A stretch of DNA of 64,000 bases from Vibrio sp. ES.051 (GCF_002563795.1 NZ_PDJL01000003.1:434001-498000); one strand, 5' to 3'. Shown: positions 47,229 to 59,351, counted from the stretch's first letter. The notes: generated from the letters alone by a model not told the origin. Numbers and translations are program-made.

Positions 47229-48641
47229 ATGAGCGCAATCGCAGAGGTTGAAGTAGACCATTATTTACAGCACAGTCTTAACCAGTTAAAAATGGCGTAC
47301 GCGTCTGACCCCTATCCGAGTTTAGATGAGCGTAAGCAGCGACTCGTTTTGCTGAAACAAGCCCTGATTGATAACAAACAAGCTTTGGTCGAGGCGTTGA
47401 GTGAAGATTTCGGTTACCGCTCAGAGTTTGATACTGCAATGACCGATGTATTGCCGACCATTTCTCACATTAATTACACTCTTAAACGGTTCAAAAAGTG
47501 GTGTAAGCCGAGTAAACGCGAATCAGGTTTATTACTCGCGCCTTCCAAAGTCTCGGTTCAATATCAGCCACTTGGTGTTGTGGGTATCATTTCTCCTTGG
47601 AACTTTCCTATTATCCTAAGTCTTGCTCCTGTGGTTACTGCATTGGCAGCTGGTAACCGTGTGATGATGAAGTTGAGTGAGTTCACACCGAAAACCAATC
47701 AGGTGATCGTGCATATGTGTCGAGATTTTACTGAGCATATTCAAGTCATTGAAGGCGAAACCGATGTGGCACAAGCGTTTAGCAAGCTGCCATTTGATCA
47801 CCTTTTATTTACGGGGTCAACCAACGTAGGTCGAGAGGTCGCTAAAGCGGCAGCTGAAAACCTAACCCCGGTAACTCTTGAGTTGGGTGGCAAATCTCCG
47901 GTTATTATCGCTGAAGATGCCGACATGAAGAAAACGGTCGATGCTATTTTGTTTGGTAAATGCACCAACGCGGGCCAAATATGTGTTGCGCCAGATTACG
48001 CTTTTGTGCCTGAAGAACGAATGGAAGAGTTTATTACGCAGTTTCTAAAACGTTTTGAAAAGCTTTATTTGAAATCGAATAAGGATCAAAAGCTCACGCA
48101 TATCATCAACCAAAAACAATATGATCGCCTAACCTCTTTGATTGAAGATGCCAAAGCGCAAGGGGCGAAGATTCATACGATTACATCCTCTCCTAAGGCA
48201 GAACGTTGTTTGTATCCGCATTTAGTCACAGATACTTCGCCAACAATGCGGATAATGGAAGAAGAAATTTTCGGGCCACTGTTGCCAATTAAGCCTTACT
48301 CAAAGGTTGGTGAGGCCATTGAATACATTAATCAACATCAGCGCCCATTGGCGCTGTATGTCATGTCAGACAACGAGTCGACCATCAAATATATCGTTCG
48401 CAATACGCACAGTGGTGGCGTCGGGATTAATGACACCGTATTACACGTTGGGGCCGAGGATGCGCCTTTTGGTGGTATTGGTGAATCAGGTATTGGTCAC
48501 TACCATGGTGTGGAAGGCTTTAGAACCTTTAGTCATGCCAAAACCGTGCTCCACACGCCTAAATGGTTACCAAGAACGGGGATATTAATGCGACGCCGCG
48601 CAATGGCAATTAAAACGATCCAGAAGCTATTTCTTCGATAA
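47229..48641 (+). CDS. Coniferyl-aldehyde-dehydrogenase-type aldehyde dehydrogenase
   Basis: A 470-residue NAD(P)-dependent aldehyde dehydrogenase. Recognisable parts are the nucleotide-site segment PLGVVGIISPWNFPIILSLA, LLFTGSTNVGREVAKAAAEN, the catalytic glutamate in VTLELGGKSPVIIAEDADM, and the catalytic cysteine in CTNAGQICVAPDYAFVP. The CVAPDY form and overall length match the coniferyl aldehyde dehydrogenase (CalB) subgroup, though physiological substrate is uncertain. In many Vibrionales such enzymes handle aliphatic aldehydes. A terminator follows at 48661. Confidence 0.9.
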   Translation: MSAIAEVEVDHYLQHSLNQLKMAYASDPYPSLDERKQRLVLLKQALIDNKQALVEALSEDFGYRSEFDTAMTDVLPTISHINYTLKRFKKWCKPSKRESGLLLAPSKVSVQYQPLGVVGIISPWNFPIILSLAPVVTALAAGNRVMMKLSEFTPKTNQVIVHMCRDFTEHIQVIEGETDVAQAFSKLPFDHLLFTGSTNVGREVAKAAAENLTPVTLELGGKSPVIIAEDADMKKTVDAILFGKCTNAGQICVAPDYAFVPEERMEEFITQFLKRFEKLYLKSNKDQKLTHIINQKQYDRLTSLIEDAKAQGAKIHTITSSPKAERCLYPHLVTDTSPTMRIMEEEIFGPLLPIKPYSKVGEAIEYINQHQRPLALYVMSDNESTIKYIVRNTHSGGVGINDTVLHVGAEDAPFGGIGESGIGHYHGVEGFRTFSHAKTVLHTPKWLPRTGILMRRRAMAIKTIQKLFLR

Positions 48642-48660
48642 TATTATATTGGATAGACTA

Positions 48661-48690
48661 AAACCGCCGAATCCGGCGGTTTTTGTATAT
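48661..48690. terminator. Terminator between aldehyde dehydrogenase and DASS transporter genes
   Basis: AAACCGCCG and CGGCGGTTT form a stable GC-rich stem with a short loop, flanked by A-rich and T-rich runs, so it can terminate from both sides. Confidence 0.88.
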
Positions 48691-48709
48691 TTACGTTGCG
48701 ATGCTTACC

Positions 48710-50114
48710 TTACCAAAGGCCGAGGAACTTCCACCAAGCGCCACCGACGAAGATAAAGATTGGAATGACGATAAGTGAGAAGATAAAGCCGATCTTCCAC
48801 CAGTTTTGTAACGTAAGGAAGCCAGTACCAAATAAGATAGGCGCAGGCCCCGACGAATAGTGCGTTGTCGACATATACAGGTTACTGAATATACCGAGTA
48901 CGATAGCGGCGAGCATCGGAGGGGCACCAGCAGAGATCGCGATGGCTAAAAATGCCGAATACATCGCACTGATATGCGCCATCGCACTTGCCATCAAGTA
49001 ATGACTGTAATAGTAAACGAGCAACAGTACGACGACGGTTGTCACCCAGCCAAAACCGGAAAGTGATTCTCCTATTGATTGACTAAACCAACCAATAAAA
49101 CCGAGTTTATTCAGTTGTGCCGCCATCATTACCAATACGGCGAACCAAGTAATGGTGTGCCAGGCTTCTTTTTCACCCAGAACCGCATCCCATGTGATGG
49201 TGCGTGTCAATAGTAAAAAAACGAGCCCAAGTAACGCGGTAACGGTTGAGTGAATACCCAATGTTGGACCAAGAACCCAAAGAGACACCATACCGATAAA
49301 GGTGATGCAAACCATCAATTCATCGCGAGTCATTCTGCCCATATCCACCAGTTTCTGACGTGCAATTTCGCGCATCTCTGGCGTTTTCTTAAGCTCTGGT
49401 GGAAATACTGCGTACATCACTAATGGAATGAGGAACAAACATAATAATCCAGGGACAATAGCGCCCGCAGCCCAACCTGCCCAGGTAATTTCAACACCTT
49501 GTTCTTTAGCAAAATTTGCTGCGAGTGGGTTACCTGCCATGGAAGTGAGGAACATGGCACAAGTGATCGCGTTGCATTGGAAGATACATTGCACCAAAAA
49601 TGCGCCAATTCGGTTTTCGGTTCCTTTTTCTGGATCGGAGTCATAAGCGCTGGCAACAGAGCGGAAGAGTGGCGAGATAATGCCGCCACAACGTGCTGTT
49701 GTACTTGGCGTGGCTGGTGCAAAGAGCAAGTCAGTTAAGACTAAACCGTAGGCAAGGCCTAATGAATTGTGCCCAAGCTTGGCGATAAACCAGTAACCGA
49801 CGCGTCGCCCGAAGCCGGTGGTGATAAAGCCGCGAGAGATAAAAAATGCGGCGGCAATCATCCAAACTAGTAGGGTGAGCAAAATCGGTGAGGGCGGTTT
49901 TTATCGGCAGCACGCCAAGTAATGTGGCCAGCGTCAATCCCATTAACGCCATGGCGCCAAGTGGCAGTGGGGCGAGGATCAAACTCAATACCGTGGTGAC
50001 GAAAATCGCCATCATTTGCCATGCCTGATCGGTGAGTCCTTCCGGGGCTGGGAGAAACCATAAGATACAGCCTATAGCAACCAATAGGAGCATTTTCATT
50101 TGAGAACTATTCAT
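48710..50114 (-). pseudogene. DASS-family anion/sodium transporter, single-base frameshift
   Basis: The protein is a divalent-anion:Na+ symporter (DASS, CitT/YbhI-like) of about 467 residues with many membrane helices. The N-terminal part (49731-50114) runs MALMGLTLATLLGVLPIKTA to DFAHPT. The rest (48710-49882) begins in another frame with VWMIAAAFFISRGFITTGFG. The site reads CACCCTACTAGTTTGG on the minus strand. One extra A in ACTAGTT accounts for the break, since without it the sequence reads HPTVWM. Motifs of the family (FAPATPSTTARCGGIISPLF, SSGPAPILFGTGFLTLQNWW) are otherwise intact. It is divergent from the two-component pair. A sequencing error is possible. Confidence 0.85.
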
Positions 50115-50386
50115 ACATCCATCTCCAAGTTATTTTTCATCATCATAGAGTTTGGAAATGGCAAAAAACTGAGATAAATCAATTTCATCATCGTCATGCT
50201 TGTGTTCTTTATCATCTTGCATGTCATGGCAAAGTCCGTTTGAAAAACAATTAAGAAAAAACGCATTAAATTAATAAAACTCATAAAAATCACCACTGAG
50301 ATCGGTGTCAAAAATCGTGTGAGAACCACCAAGTCGAAGTGGGAATTGCGGTAAGCTTGGGGCAAGCAATCTCTTGGAATTCTATC

Positions 50387-51961
50387 GTGCCGTTTACCTC
50401 TTTTTCTTTTACTAAACAATTGGCCGTTTTACTCAGTGGCGTGATGTTGCTCGGAATGGTGAGCTGGTGGAGTTACAGCGCTCATCAATTGGATGACATT
50501 CTCACTCATCAAATCAGTCTGCGTGCACAAGTGCAGTCACAACAGCTATCGCAATTATCGAGTCTTGTCACGGCGGTTCAATCTGGCAGTGCTAACAAGG
50601 TGTCTGACATCATTAATGCGGTTCAAGCGGTCAGTGACGCGGACTTCATCACTGTCAGTGATCGGGCGGGTATCCGGCTTGCCCACCCATTGGCAGAGAG
50701 AGTAGGCCTTCCTGTTGTTGGTGGCGATATTGAAAGAGCGCTGGACAGCGGCGAGTCGTACCTATCGTACAGCGTTGGTTCATTAGGCCCTTCTGTTCGC
50801 TACATATCGCCGATTTTCTCGAACGATGGCGATGTGATCGGTATGATTAAAGTCGGCTATTTGATTGATACATTGGATCTATGGACAAGCGAGCATCTGG
50901 TTCCGTTGGTGTTGTTCGGAATGATTGCGGTCGTTATCTGTATCTGGCTTTCTTGGAAGTTTTCCCGTTATGTTCGAAAGCAAATGCAAGAGCTGGAACC
51001 TTGGCAGCTTAAGCAGGCATTAAAAACACATCGGGGCGTGCTGCAAGCGACATACGAAGGGCTAGTCGCGGTTAATTCAGCTGGTTATTTGTATCTGATT
51101 AACGACTCGGCACGCACCATGCTGGGCTACAAGCAAGCGTTGGGGGAGATATTCACTGATGGTATTGATAACCCAACGAGTTTTGCGCTTGATGGTGATG
51201 ATTACATTAACAGTTTGATCCGTGTCAATGGCAAAAGCTTGGTGGTGAATCGAGTCACTTTGCGAACCTCAGTAGGGGAGCCTTATGGCGCGGTGTTTAG
51301 CTTGCGAGACCAAAATGAGGTGTACGTTCTTCTAGAAAAAATCGGTCAAGTGACGCAATACATGGATAACATGCGTGTTACTCGGCATGAATACCAAAAT
51401 AAACTCTCGACTATCTCAGGATTGTTACAAATGGGGGCTTACGATAAAGCATTGGCCGTCTGTTTATCCCAAGCGAAAGCCAGTCAATCTCAATTGGATT
51501 CGTTAAATACCCTCCATACGCGTCCAGCGTTGTCAGCATTAATTTTAGCAAAGGCGAGCAAAGCCAATGAACTTGGCGTGGCTTTGAGTATTGATTGCCA
51601 AAGTGATTTAAGTGCCTTAGCTCGCAGCTTGTCGGAAGATCAGTTGTGTGGGCTTATTGGCAATTTAGCGCAAAACGCATTAGAAGCAGTAAAAGGGCGA
51701 GAGAACGGGTTCGTGAGTATTCGTATTTCGGAGTCAATCAGTGAATATACCATTCAGGTTTTGAATAACGGGCCAGTGATAGAAAGCGAATTTGACGCAT
51801 TGTGTGAATTGGGTTTTACCACCAAACCAAACAAGATGGAACACGGTGTTGGTATGTATCTTGTCCGATCTATTGTTGAGCAGGGTCAAGGTCATATGGA
51901 ACTTGACAGCGATGAGACAGAAACAGCGTTCACGGTGTATTTTCCCAAGGAGTTAGCATGA
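50387..51961 (+). CDS. CitA/DcuS-family sensor histidine kinase
   Basis: The kinase has a membrane helix near its start (FTKQLAVLLSGVMLLGMVSW), a periplasmic PAS-like (PDC) sensor of about 125 residues with DADFITVSDRAGIRLAHPLA, a second membrane helix near LVPLVLFGMIAVVICIWLSW, a cytoplasmic PAS (YEGLVAVNSAGYLYLINDSA), and a catalytic part. The phosphorylated histidine is in TRHEYQNKLSTISGLLQMG, the N box is GNLAQNALEAV and a G box GVGMYLV follows. I favour the GTG at 50387, with GGAA before it; a GTG at 50339 is an in-frame alternative. It probably senses a dicarboxylate or citrate and controls the divergent DASS gene. Confidence 0.88.
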   Translation: MPFTSFSFTKQLAVLLSGVMLLGMVSWWSYSAHQLDDILTHQISLRAQVQSQQLSQLSSLVTAVQSGSANKVSDIINAVQAVSDADFITVSDRAGIRLAHPLAERVGLPVVGGDIERALDSGESYLSYSVGSLGPSVRYISPIFSNDGDVIGMIKVGYLIDTLDLWTSEHLVPLVLFGMIAVVICIWLSWKFSRYVRKQMQELEPWQLKQALKTHRGVLQATYEGLVAVNSAGYLYLINDSARTMLGYKQALGEIFTDGIDNPTSFALDGDDYINSLIRVNGKSLVVNRVTLRTSVGEPYGAVFSLRDQNEVYVLLEKIGQVTQYMDNMRVTRHEYQNKLSTISGLLQMGAYDKALAVCLSQAKASQSQLDSLNTLHTRPALSALILAKASKANELGVALSIDCQSDLSALARSLSEDQLCGLIGNLAQNALEAVKGRENGFVSIRISESISEYTIQVLNNGPVIESEFDALCELGFTTKPNKMEHGVGMYLVRSIVEQGQGHMELDSDETETAFTVYFPKELA

Positions 51962-52635
51962 TAAAAGTTGTTATAGTGGAAGATGATCCCAATATCGCGG
52001 AGCTTCACCATCATTTCATCGAGCAAGTGGATCAATATCAAGTGGTTGGCATTGCTGGCAGTATTCATATTGCTCAGCAGTTAGTGACGCATATTCAACC
52101 TGATTTGGTTATTGTCGATAATTATCTACCGGATGGGCAAGGTGTAGAGTTGGTTTATCAATGGCTAGAAGGTAACCAGAAACCAGAATGTATTTTGGTG
52201 ACGGCGGCGAATGATGCTACAACAGTTCAAAAAGCGCATCGCTTCGGGGCGTTTGATTACTTAGTGAAGCCGGTCGACTATTCAAGGTTAACAGAATGCT
52301 TGCAGCGCTTTGCTAAGGTAAAAAGCCACATACGCAATCAAGAAAATTTTCGACAATCTCAGCTCGATGATTTATTTCATCTCGGCAAATCAGCGCAGGT
52401 CGATTTAACTGGTTTAGACCCATTTATGTTTTGTCAGGTGGTTAATCTTTTCACCCATGTTCACGTTGAGCATACTGCAGCCAATGTGTCAGAGAGTTTA
52501 GCTATCAGTAAAAGTACCGCGCGTCGTTATTTGGATAAGGCGGTTGAACAGGGCGACCTAGTGGCATTTTTAGAACATGGAAAAGTAGGGCGCCCCACGC
52601 GGGTTTACCGTAATAAACGGATGTCAGGAAGTTAG
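51958..52635 (+). CDS. CitB/DcuR-family response regulator
   Basis: A 225-residue response regulator overlapping the kinase stop by four bases (ATGA), so the two are coupled. The receiver domain has the acidic pair in VVIVEDDPNIAELHH, the phosphoacceptor aspartate 54 in LVIVDNYLPDG, T in LVTAANDA and lysine in DYLVKPVDY. The C-terminal part has a helix-turn-helix (AANVSESLAISKSTARRYLD). It likely activates the divergent transporter gene whose start lies about 270 bases away. A terminator follows. Confidence 0.9.
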   Translation: MIKVVIVEDDPNIAELHHHFIEQVDQYQVVGIAGSIHIAQQLVTHIQPDLVIVDNYLPDGQGVELVYQWLEGNQKPECILVTAANDATTVQKAHRFGAFDYLVKPVDYSRLTECLQRFAKVKSHIRNQENFRQSQLDDLFHLGKSAQVDLTGLDPFMFCQVVNLFTHVHVEHTAANVSESLAISKSTARRYLDKAVEQGDLVAFLEHGKVGRPTRVYRNKRMSGS

Positions 52636-52659
52636 ATATCTTGGGTTATTCATCAAAGA

Positions 52660-52688
52660 AAGGCTCCATTGAAAGAGCCTTGTCTTTG
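52660..52688. terminator. Terminator after the response regulator gene
   Basis: AAGGCTC pairs with GAGCCTT over an 8-base loop (52660-52681), with a T-containing tail. It lies in the gap between convergent genes. Confidence 0.7.
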
Positions 52689-52715
52689 AACGTCGACAGG
52701 TATTAGGGAGGAACT

Positions 52716-53195
52716 TTAGTGAAGAACCTCGCTGCTGAATCTTAAATATTTACAGTTACCCATCAGTTGTTTAAATGCCTCTTTATCGAGCTTGATCAGA
52801 GTTTCGTGGTCACCCGCTTCAAGATAAACATGATCTAAATTGGCCAGCCTTTCATCACAGACTGTCGACATGTGGTAAGGGCTACCAATGGGTGGGATCG
52901 CGCCGTTCTCACAGTCGGTAAAGAGGTGATAAACCATTCTCTCTTTAACCAGATGGAAAGTGGCGTTGAACTCATCGTTTAATCTTGACAGACTTACTTT
53001 GTTGTTAGCAGGTAAGACCGCCATCATGTGGTGACCTTCATGATCTTCAAGAATTACGCCCTTTGCTAAATTCATTAAAGGCACACCTGCAGCGACGCCA
53101 CTTTGTAGCGAGCTATGACTGTGGCTGTGATTCACTGTTTGAAAGTGAATATTGTGTTCAGTCAGATATTGATCGAGTCGGGTTGCAATCGTCAT
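52716..53195 (-). CDS. YbaK/EbsC-family protein (aminoacyl-tRNA deacylase type)
   Basis: The 159-residue protein is a stand-alone YbaK-type domain: ATRLDQYLTEHNIHFQTVNH, GVPLMNLAKGVILEDHEGHH, MMAVLPANNKVSLSRLNDEF and the ending GDHETLIKLDKEAFKQLM. The family removes mischarged amino acids from tRNA, with the lysine in the AKGVIL segment conserved in catalysis. The ATG at 53195 has GGAGG directly before it. The open frame continues upstream to 53399 but has no such site and would run into the divergent gene. Confidence 0.9.
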   Translation of the reverse strand: MTIATRLDQYLTEHNIHFQTVNHSHSHSSLQSGVAAGVPLMNLAKGVILEDHEGHHMMAVLPANNKVSLSRLNDEFNATFHLVKERMVYHLFTDCENGAIPPIGSPYHMSTVCDERLANLDHVYLEAGDHETLIKLDKEAFKQLMGNCKYLRFSSEVLH

Positions 53196-53339
53196 AAAGC
53201 CTCCACGTGTATGAGACCCATAAAGAGTATAGGAGAGAACGCGCACAATGGTGTGTTTTACTTGGGTTTCACTGACGCATTTTGGCTCCTGTTCTACCCT
53301 TATTGAAAGCAGAATAATAAACAATAATCTGGGGACAAT

Positions 53340-54887
53340 ATGAGCAAGCCGATAATCGCGGACAACAAACCGGTTAGAGTAGACCTTACCGAAGGACAAG
53401 AGTATTACTTTTGCCGCTGTGGACGTTCAAAAAAACAACCATATTGTGATGGGTCTCATGCTGGAACAGGGCTCAAGCCAATGAGCTTTGTCGCAGAAAA
53501 AGATGAAGAAGCCTATCTGTGTCAGTGCAAACATACCGCCAACGCGCCATTTTGTGATGGTACGCATAAACGGTTTTCCGCCGAACAAGTCGGCCAGGAA
53601 GCGCCTGAGCAAAAAAAACGAGACAAAAGTGAGAAATCTGCCATTGCGTCTTCAACCCAAGAAGAGCCCACGCTTGCATTTATTCATCAGTTAGCACGAG
53701 AAGGATTATCAACGCTGGGCCATCACGGCCCTATGACAGCAATGGGTGTGCCGAGACATCTATTACCGCATTGGGACGCGATACAGATTATGGTGGCTCA
53801 GATGGCAACACAGCCACTGATGGAAGATGTGCCTGTCGCGACGGAGCTGATTATAGGTCCTCATGCGCGTAAGCCGCTGATACTGGATATTCCTCTGTTC
53901 GTATCAGACATGAGTTTTGGCGCGCTTTCTGAAGAAGCTAAACTCGCGTTAGCCAAAGGTGCGGAGCTGGCAGGAACAGGGATTTGTTCAGGCGAAGGTG
54001 GTATGCTTCCGGAAGAACAAGCGGCGAATTCACGATACTTTTATGAGCTGGCCAGTGCGAAATTTGGCTACGACGAAGCGAAACTTTTAAACGTGCAAGC
54101 TTTCCATTTCAAAGGTGGTCAAGGGGCAAAAACCGGAACGGGAGGTCACCTTCCAGCAAGCAAAAACGTTGGTAACATTTCTAAGGTGAGAGGGATACCT
54201 GAAGGTGAACCCGCGATTTCTCCGCCGACATTTGATGATCTTCACACTGCCCATGACTTTAGAGAGTTTGCAAATAGGGTGCGTGAGATCACAGGAGGCA
54301 TCCCTATCGGCTTTAAGCTCAGTGCCAACCATATTGAGCAGGACATCCAATTCGCACTGGATGCAAGTGCGGATTACATTATTCTCGATGGTCGTGGTGG
54401 CGGTACGGGCGCTGCGCCTGCAATGTTTCGTGACCATATTAGTGTACCAACCATTCCCGCGTTGGCACGCGCGAGAAGATACCTTGATCAAAAAGGCATG
54501 AGTGACCACGTCACGTTAATTGTCACCGGAGGCTTACGTGTGCCGATGGATTTTGTCAAAGCGCTGGCGCTTGGCGCGGATGGCGTAGCCATTGCTAATA
54601 GTGCTATGCAGTCCATCGGTTGTGTCGCGGCGCGGATCTGTAATACCAATAATTGTCCGGCGGGCATCGCGACCCAAAAAGCCGATTTAAGACAGCGTCT
54701 TGATATCGATAAATCTTCCCTTCAGTTAAAAAACTTTTTTGAATCGTCCGTAGAGCTCATGCAAGTCATGGCGAGAGCGTGTGGTCATCACTCTTTGAGC
54801 GAATTTACTATTCATGATTTAGCTACTTGGGATCACGATATGGCGCGACTGGCTGGGATTCCATATTCAGGTTTAGATTCACATTAA
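53340..54887 (+). CDS. Fusion of two CDGSH iron-sulphur domains with a glutamate-synthase FMN domain
   Basis: Residues about 1-75 have two CDGSH motifs, each C-x-C and CDG[ST]H: CRCGRSKKQPYCDGSH and CQCKHTANAPFCDGTH. These bind 2Fe-2S clusters like mitoNEET-type proteins. After a charged linker (about 80-110), residues about 110-500 are the FMN-binding (beta/alpha)8 domain of glutamate synthase. Its signatures are PLFVSDMSFGALSEEAKLAL, ICSGEGGMLPEE, AFHFKGGQGAKTGTGGHLPA, and IILDGRGGGTGAAPAM. The glutaminase part is absent, so it would be an NADPH/ferredoxin-type oxidoreductase without ammonia tunnelling. Substrate is unknown. Confidence 0.92.
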   Translation: MSKPIIADNKPVRVDLTEGQEYYFCRCGRSKKQPYCDGSHAGTGLKPMSFVAEKDEEAYLCQCKHTANAPFCDGTHKRFSAEQVGQEAPEQKKRDKSEKSAIASSTQEEPTLAFIHQLAREGLSTLGHHGPMTAMGVPRHLLPHWDAIQIMVAQMATQPLMEDVPVATELIIGPHARKPLILDIPLFVSDMSFGALSEEAKLALAKGAELAGTGICSGEGGMLPEEQAANSRYFYELASAKFGYDEAKLLNVQAFHFKGGQGAKTGTGGHLPASKNVGNISKVRGIPEGEPAISPPTFDDLHTAHDFREFANRVREITGGIPIGFKLSANHIEQDIQFALDASADYIILDGRGGGTGAAPAMFRDHISVPTIPALARARRYLDQKGMSDHVTLIVTGGLRVPMDFVKALALGADGVAIANSAMQSIGCVAARICNTNNCPAGIATQKADLRQRLDIDKSSLQLKNFFESSVELMQVMARACGHHSLSEFTIHDLATWDHDMARLAGIPYSGLDSH

Positions 54888-55027
54888 TCTTTCTGTCTAT
54901 TCACTGAATATAGGTCCATGTTTGATAAGCAATATTTATTTTGTGAGATATAAAAAATTTGACTTGGCGTTAACTCAAAGCTGTGTGTTTGAACTACGCT
55001 GGTTGAGGTGGATATTCGATTTATTGA

Positions 55028-57244
<2,217 letters not shown>

Positions 57245-57288
57245 GTCATTTACTTAATCATGACGCGTTAACGAAACCATAAGCAACG

Positions 57289-57318
57289 AAGGCGGGCATC
57301 ATGCTCGCCTTTTTTCAT
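57289..57318 (+). terminator. Rho-independent terminator of katG
   Basis: AAGGCGGGC and GCTCGCCTT pair around ATCAT, followed by TTTTTT. It lies 45 bases after the katG stop. Confidence 0.88.
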
Positions 57319-57544
57319 TCGAAAACATGTGGCGGAGGTTGATGTTTGATTGAAAATGCGGAAAGCGGCTCCCAAAAGTCTTGATCCAGAGGGTTATCGT
57401 GATAGGAAGCTCTATCGTGTTATATACAAAAGAGGTGCGCAGCATTAACCCTGTCGGTGTAAGTGGTTTGAAGTGGCGTCAAATCAAAGAAGAAAAAGAG
57501 CAAGACATTTATACTTTGAGCGAACCGTTAAAGCCAAAGAAGTT

Positions 57545-57820
57545 ATGACTGAAAATACTATTCAAGAGAAGATTGCTCGCTTTACCTGTATAGAAGAAGC
57601 GTTAGATTATTTCGAGATCGAGTTCGACAGTCGATTTATTGAGAGTAACCGAACCGAACTGGTCAAACGATTTAATGGCTACTTAATCCTTGCGAAGCCG
57701 GATGATTGGTTTTCTGGTCGCCGCGCACTTAAGAATGCGTATTGCAAAGTTCAACGCAGCTTGCTGAGTAAAACGACGCGTTCAGCGTGTCGTGGTTGTA
57801 CTTCTTGCCAAAGGCGATAG
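57545..57820 (+). CDS. NifW-like protein (nitrogenase-stabilising/protective family)
   Basis: The 91-residue protein matches the NifW core pattern: IEEALDYFEIEFDSRFIESN, then RTELVKRFNGYLILAK and a RRALKNAYCKVQ helix. NifW protects nitrogenase from oxygen in diazotrophs, but homologues occur in non-fixing bacteria and no nif gene is seen here. The unusual C-terminal tail has four cysteines (SACRGCTSCQ). Its place after katG hints at an oxygen- or peroxide-related role, which is inference. The start is an internal ATG at 57545; the frame is open to 57473 and a longer form is possible. Confidence 0.72.
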   Translation: MTENTIQEKIARFTCIEEALDYFEIEFDSRFIESNRTELVKRFNGYLILAKPDDWFSGRRALKNAYCKVQRSLLSKTTRSACRGCTSCQRR

Positions 57821-57843
57821 AACCCGAAAAAATAGAAACCAAA

Positions 57844-57889
57844 AGAACCCTGCACCTTTAAAACTATTCGGATAACAGAGCAGGGTTCT
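57844..57889. terminator. Hairpin between nifW-like and nemA-like genes
   Basis: AGAACCCTGC and GCAGGGTTCT form a 10-bp stem with a 26-base loop, followed by TTGTTT. It could end transcription from either of the two convergent genes, though the large loop makes it weaker. Confidence 0.5.
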
Positions 57890-57907
57890 TGTTTGAAACG
57901 ACCGTTT

Positions 57908-59008
57908 CTAACCCGCTTGGTATTTAGGGTAATCCACGAGACCTTTTTCATCACCGCCAAATAAAGTCGCAGGGTCATGTTCTGCTAGAGGATAGTCGTG
58001 TTTAATGCGAGTGGGTAAGTCGGGGTTTGAAACAAACGGACGACCAAAACCAACCATGTCAGCTAAACCACTTACGATAGCCTGCTGCGCTTTTTCTGCA
58101 TGGTAGCGACCGGCATAAATCAGCGTCCCTTGGTATGCCTCACGAATTGCGGTTTTGAATGCTTGCGGCGTGTCAGGAGCGTCATCCCAATCTACCTCTG
58201 CAATGTGAATGTAGACCACATTGAGTTTATTAAGCAGCGCAGCCGCAGCGGTGTAGGTTTCTACAGGTGTTTTGTCTACCGTCCCGTTCAAAGAGGTAAA
58301 CGGCGCAAGGCGAACGCCTACTCGTTCTGCACCAATGACTTGAGACATGGCTTCAACCACTTCACCAAGAAAGCGTAGGCGGTTTTCAATCGAGCCGCCG
58401 TACTCATCAGTACGGCTGTTCGCTTCAGAATCGATAAACTGGTTTATAAGGTAGCCATTTGCGGCATGTAACTCAATACCGTCGAATCCTGCTTCCATCG
58501 CGTTTAATGCCGCTTGGCGATACTCTTCAATGACATTGTTGATATCTTCTTTGGTCATTTCACGAGGCTCGACAACATCCACAAAGCCCGGCTCATCCGT
58601 TCCGTTGTCGATAAATACTTTGACGTTTTTCGCTTTTATCGCAGAAGAAGAAACAGGTTGCGCACCGCCAATATTATCTGGGTGAGTGACGCGGCCTACA
58701 TGCCATAATTGCGCGAAGATAGTGCCCCCTTTGTCGTGCACAGCATTGGTGACCTTTTGCCATCCTGCGATTTGCTCTTGACTGTAAATGCCAGGAGTCC
58801 ACGCATAGCCTTGGCCTATTGGCGAAATTTGCGTGCCCTCAGCAACAATTAACCCTGCTTCTGCGCGTTGTGCGTAATAAGTTGCCATCGTTTCGTTCGC
58901 GACATTACCGGGTTGAGAAGCACGAGCGCGCGTCATTGGTGGCATAACGATGCGGTTTTTTAATGATAACGAACCAAGTTGAATCGGTTGAAATAATGCG
59001 TCTGTCAT
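57908..59008 (-). CDS. Old-yellow-enzyme alkene reductase (NemA type)
   Basis: A 366-residue FMN-dependent ene-reductase. Features are the N-terminal LKNRIVMPPMTRARASQPGN, the FMN/active-site HAANGYLINQFIDSEANSRT (with histidine before asparagine), YGGSIENRLRFLGEVVEAMS, and the C-terminal GLADMVGFGRPFVSNPDLP phosphate-binding segment. It reduces activated alkenes such as N-ethylmaleimide, with NADPH. The start ATG at 59008 begins MTDALFQPIQLGSLSLKNRI, as in relatives. It diverges from the PaaI thioesterase gene. Confidence 0.93.
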   Translation of the reverse strand: MTDALFQPIQLGSLSLKNRIVMPPMTRARASQPGNVANETMATYYAQRAEAGLIVAEGTQISPIGQGYAWTPGIYSQEQIAGWQKVTNAVHDKGGTIFAQLWHVGRVTHPDNIGGAQPVSSSAIKAKNVKVFIDNGTDEPGFVDVVEPREMTKEDINNVIEEYRQAALNAMEAGFDGIELHAANGYLINQFIDSEANSRTDEYGGSIENRLRFLGEVVEAMSQVIGAERVGVRLAPFTSLNGTVDKTPVETYTAAAALLNKLNVVYIHIAEVDWDDAPDTPQAFKTAIREAYQGTLIYAGRYHAEKAQQAIVSGLADMVGFGRPFVSNPDLPTRIKHDYPLAEHDPATLFGGDEKGLVDYPKYQAG

Positions 59009-59351
59009 AGGGAAATCTCGTTATTGTTTGGTTTGAATGAATTCGATTGGGGGCTGTCTGGATCGTTGAGGAATGCAAAGTGCATCTCGCTGCCTTTTGC
59101 TGGGGTCGGCGTACGGGTCATTGAATGGAGCAACTTCATCATTCGTCTTTCCATTACGTTGCGTAATTATTGTGTAGACAATACCGCCACTAGCTTGGAA
59201 CTTTAAATTATCGTTATTTATAAAAATGATTATTTTTCATTATGGATTAGATGTTTAATTACTCAGGCGATGCAAACAAAGATTACTAGTCGTTTCTTTA
59301 AGAATAATTGGCATATGCTAAATAGTCTTTTTTAAAACGCGAGTTGCTGCC
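59009..59351. other. Intergenic region between divergent nemA-like and PaaI genes
   Basis: About 340 bases holding both promoters. Nothing else was recognised, and no repressor gene of the NemR type is adjacent. A short plus-strand frame at 59024-59206 lacks support. Confidence 0.5.
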
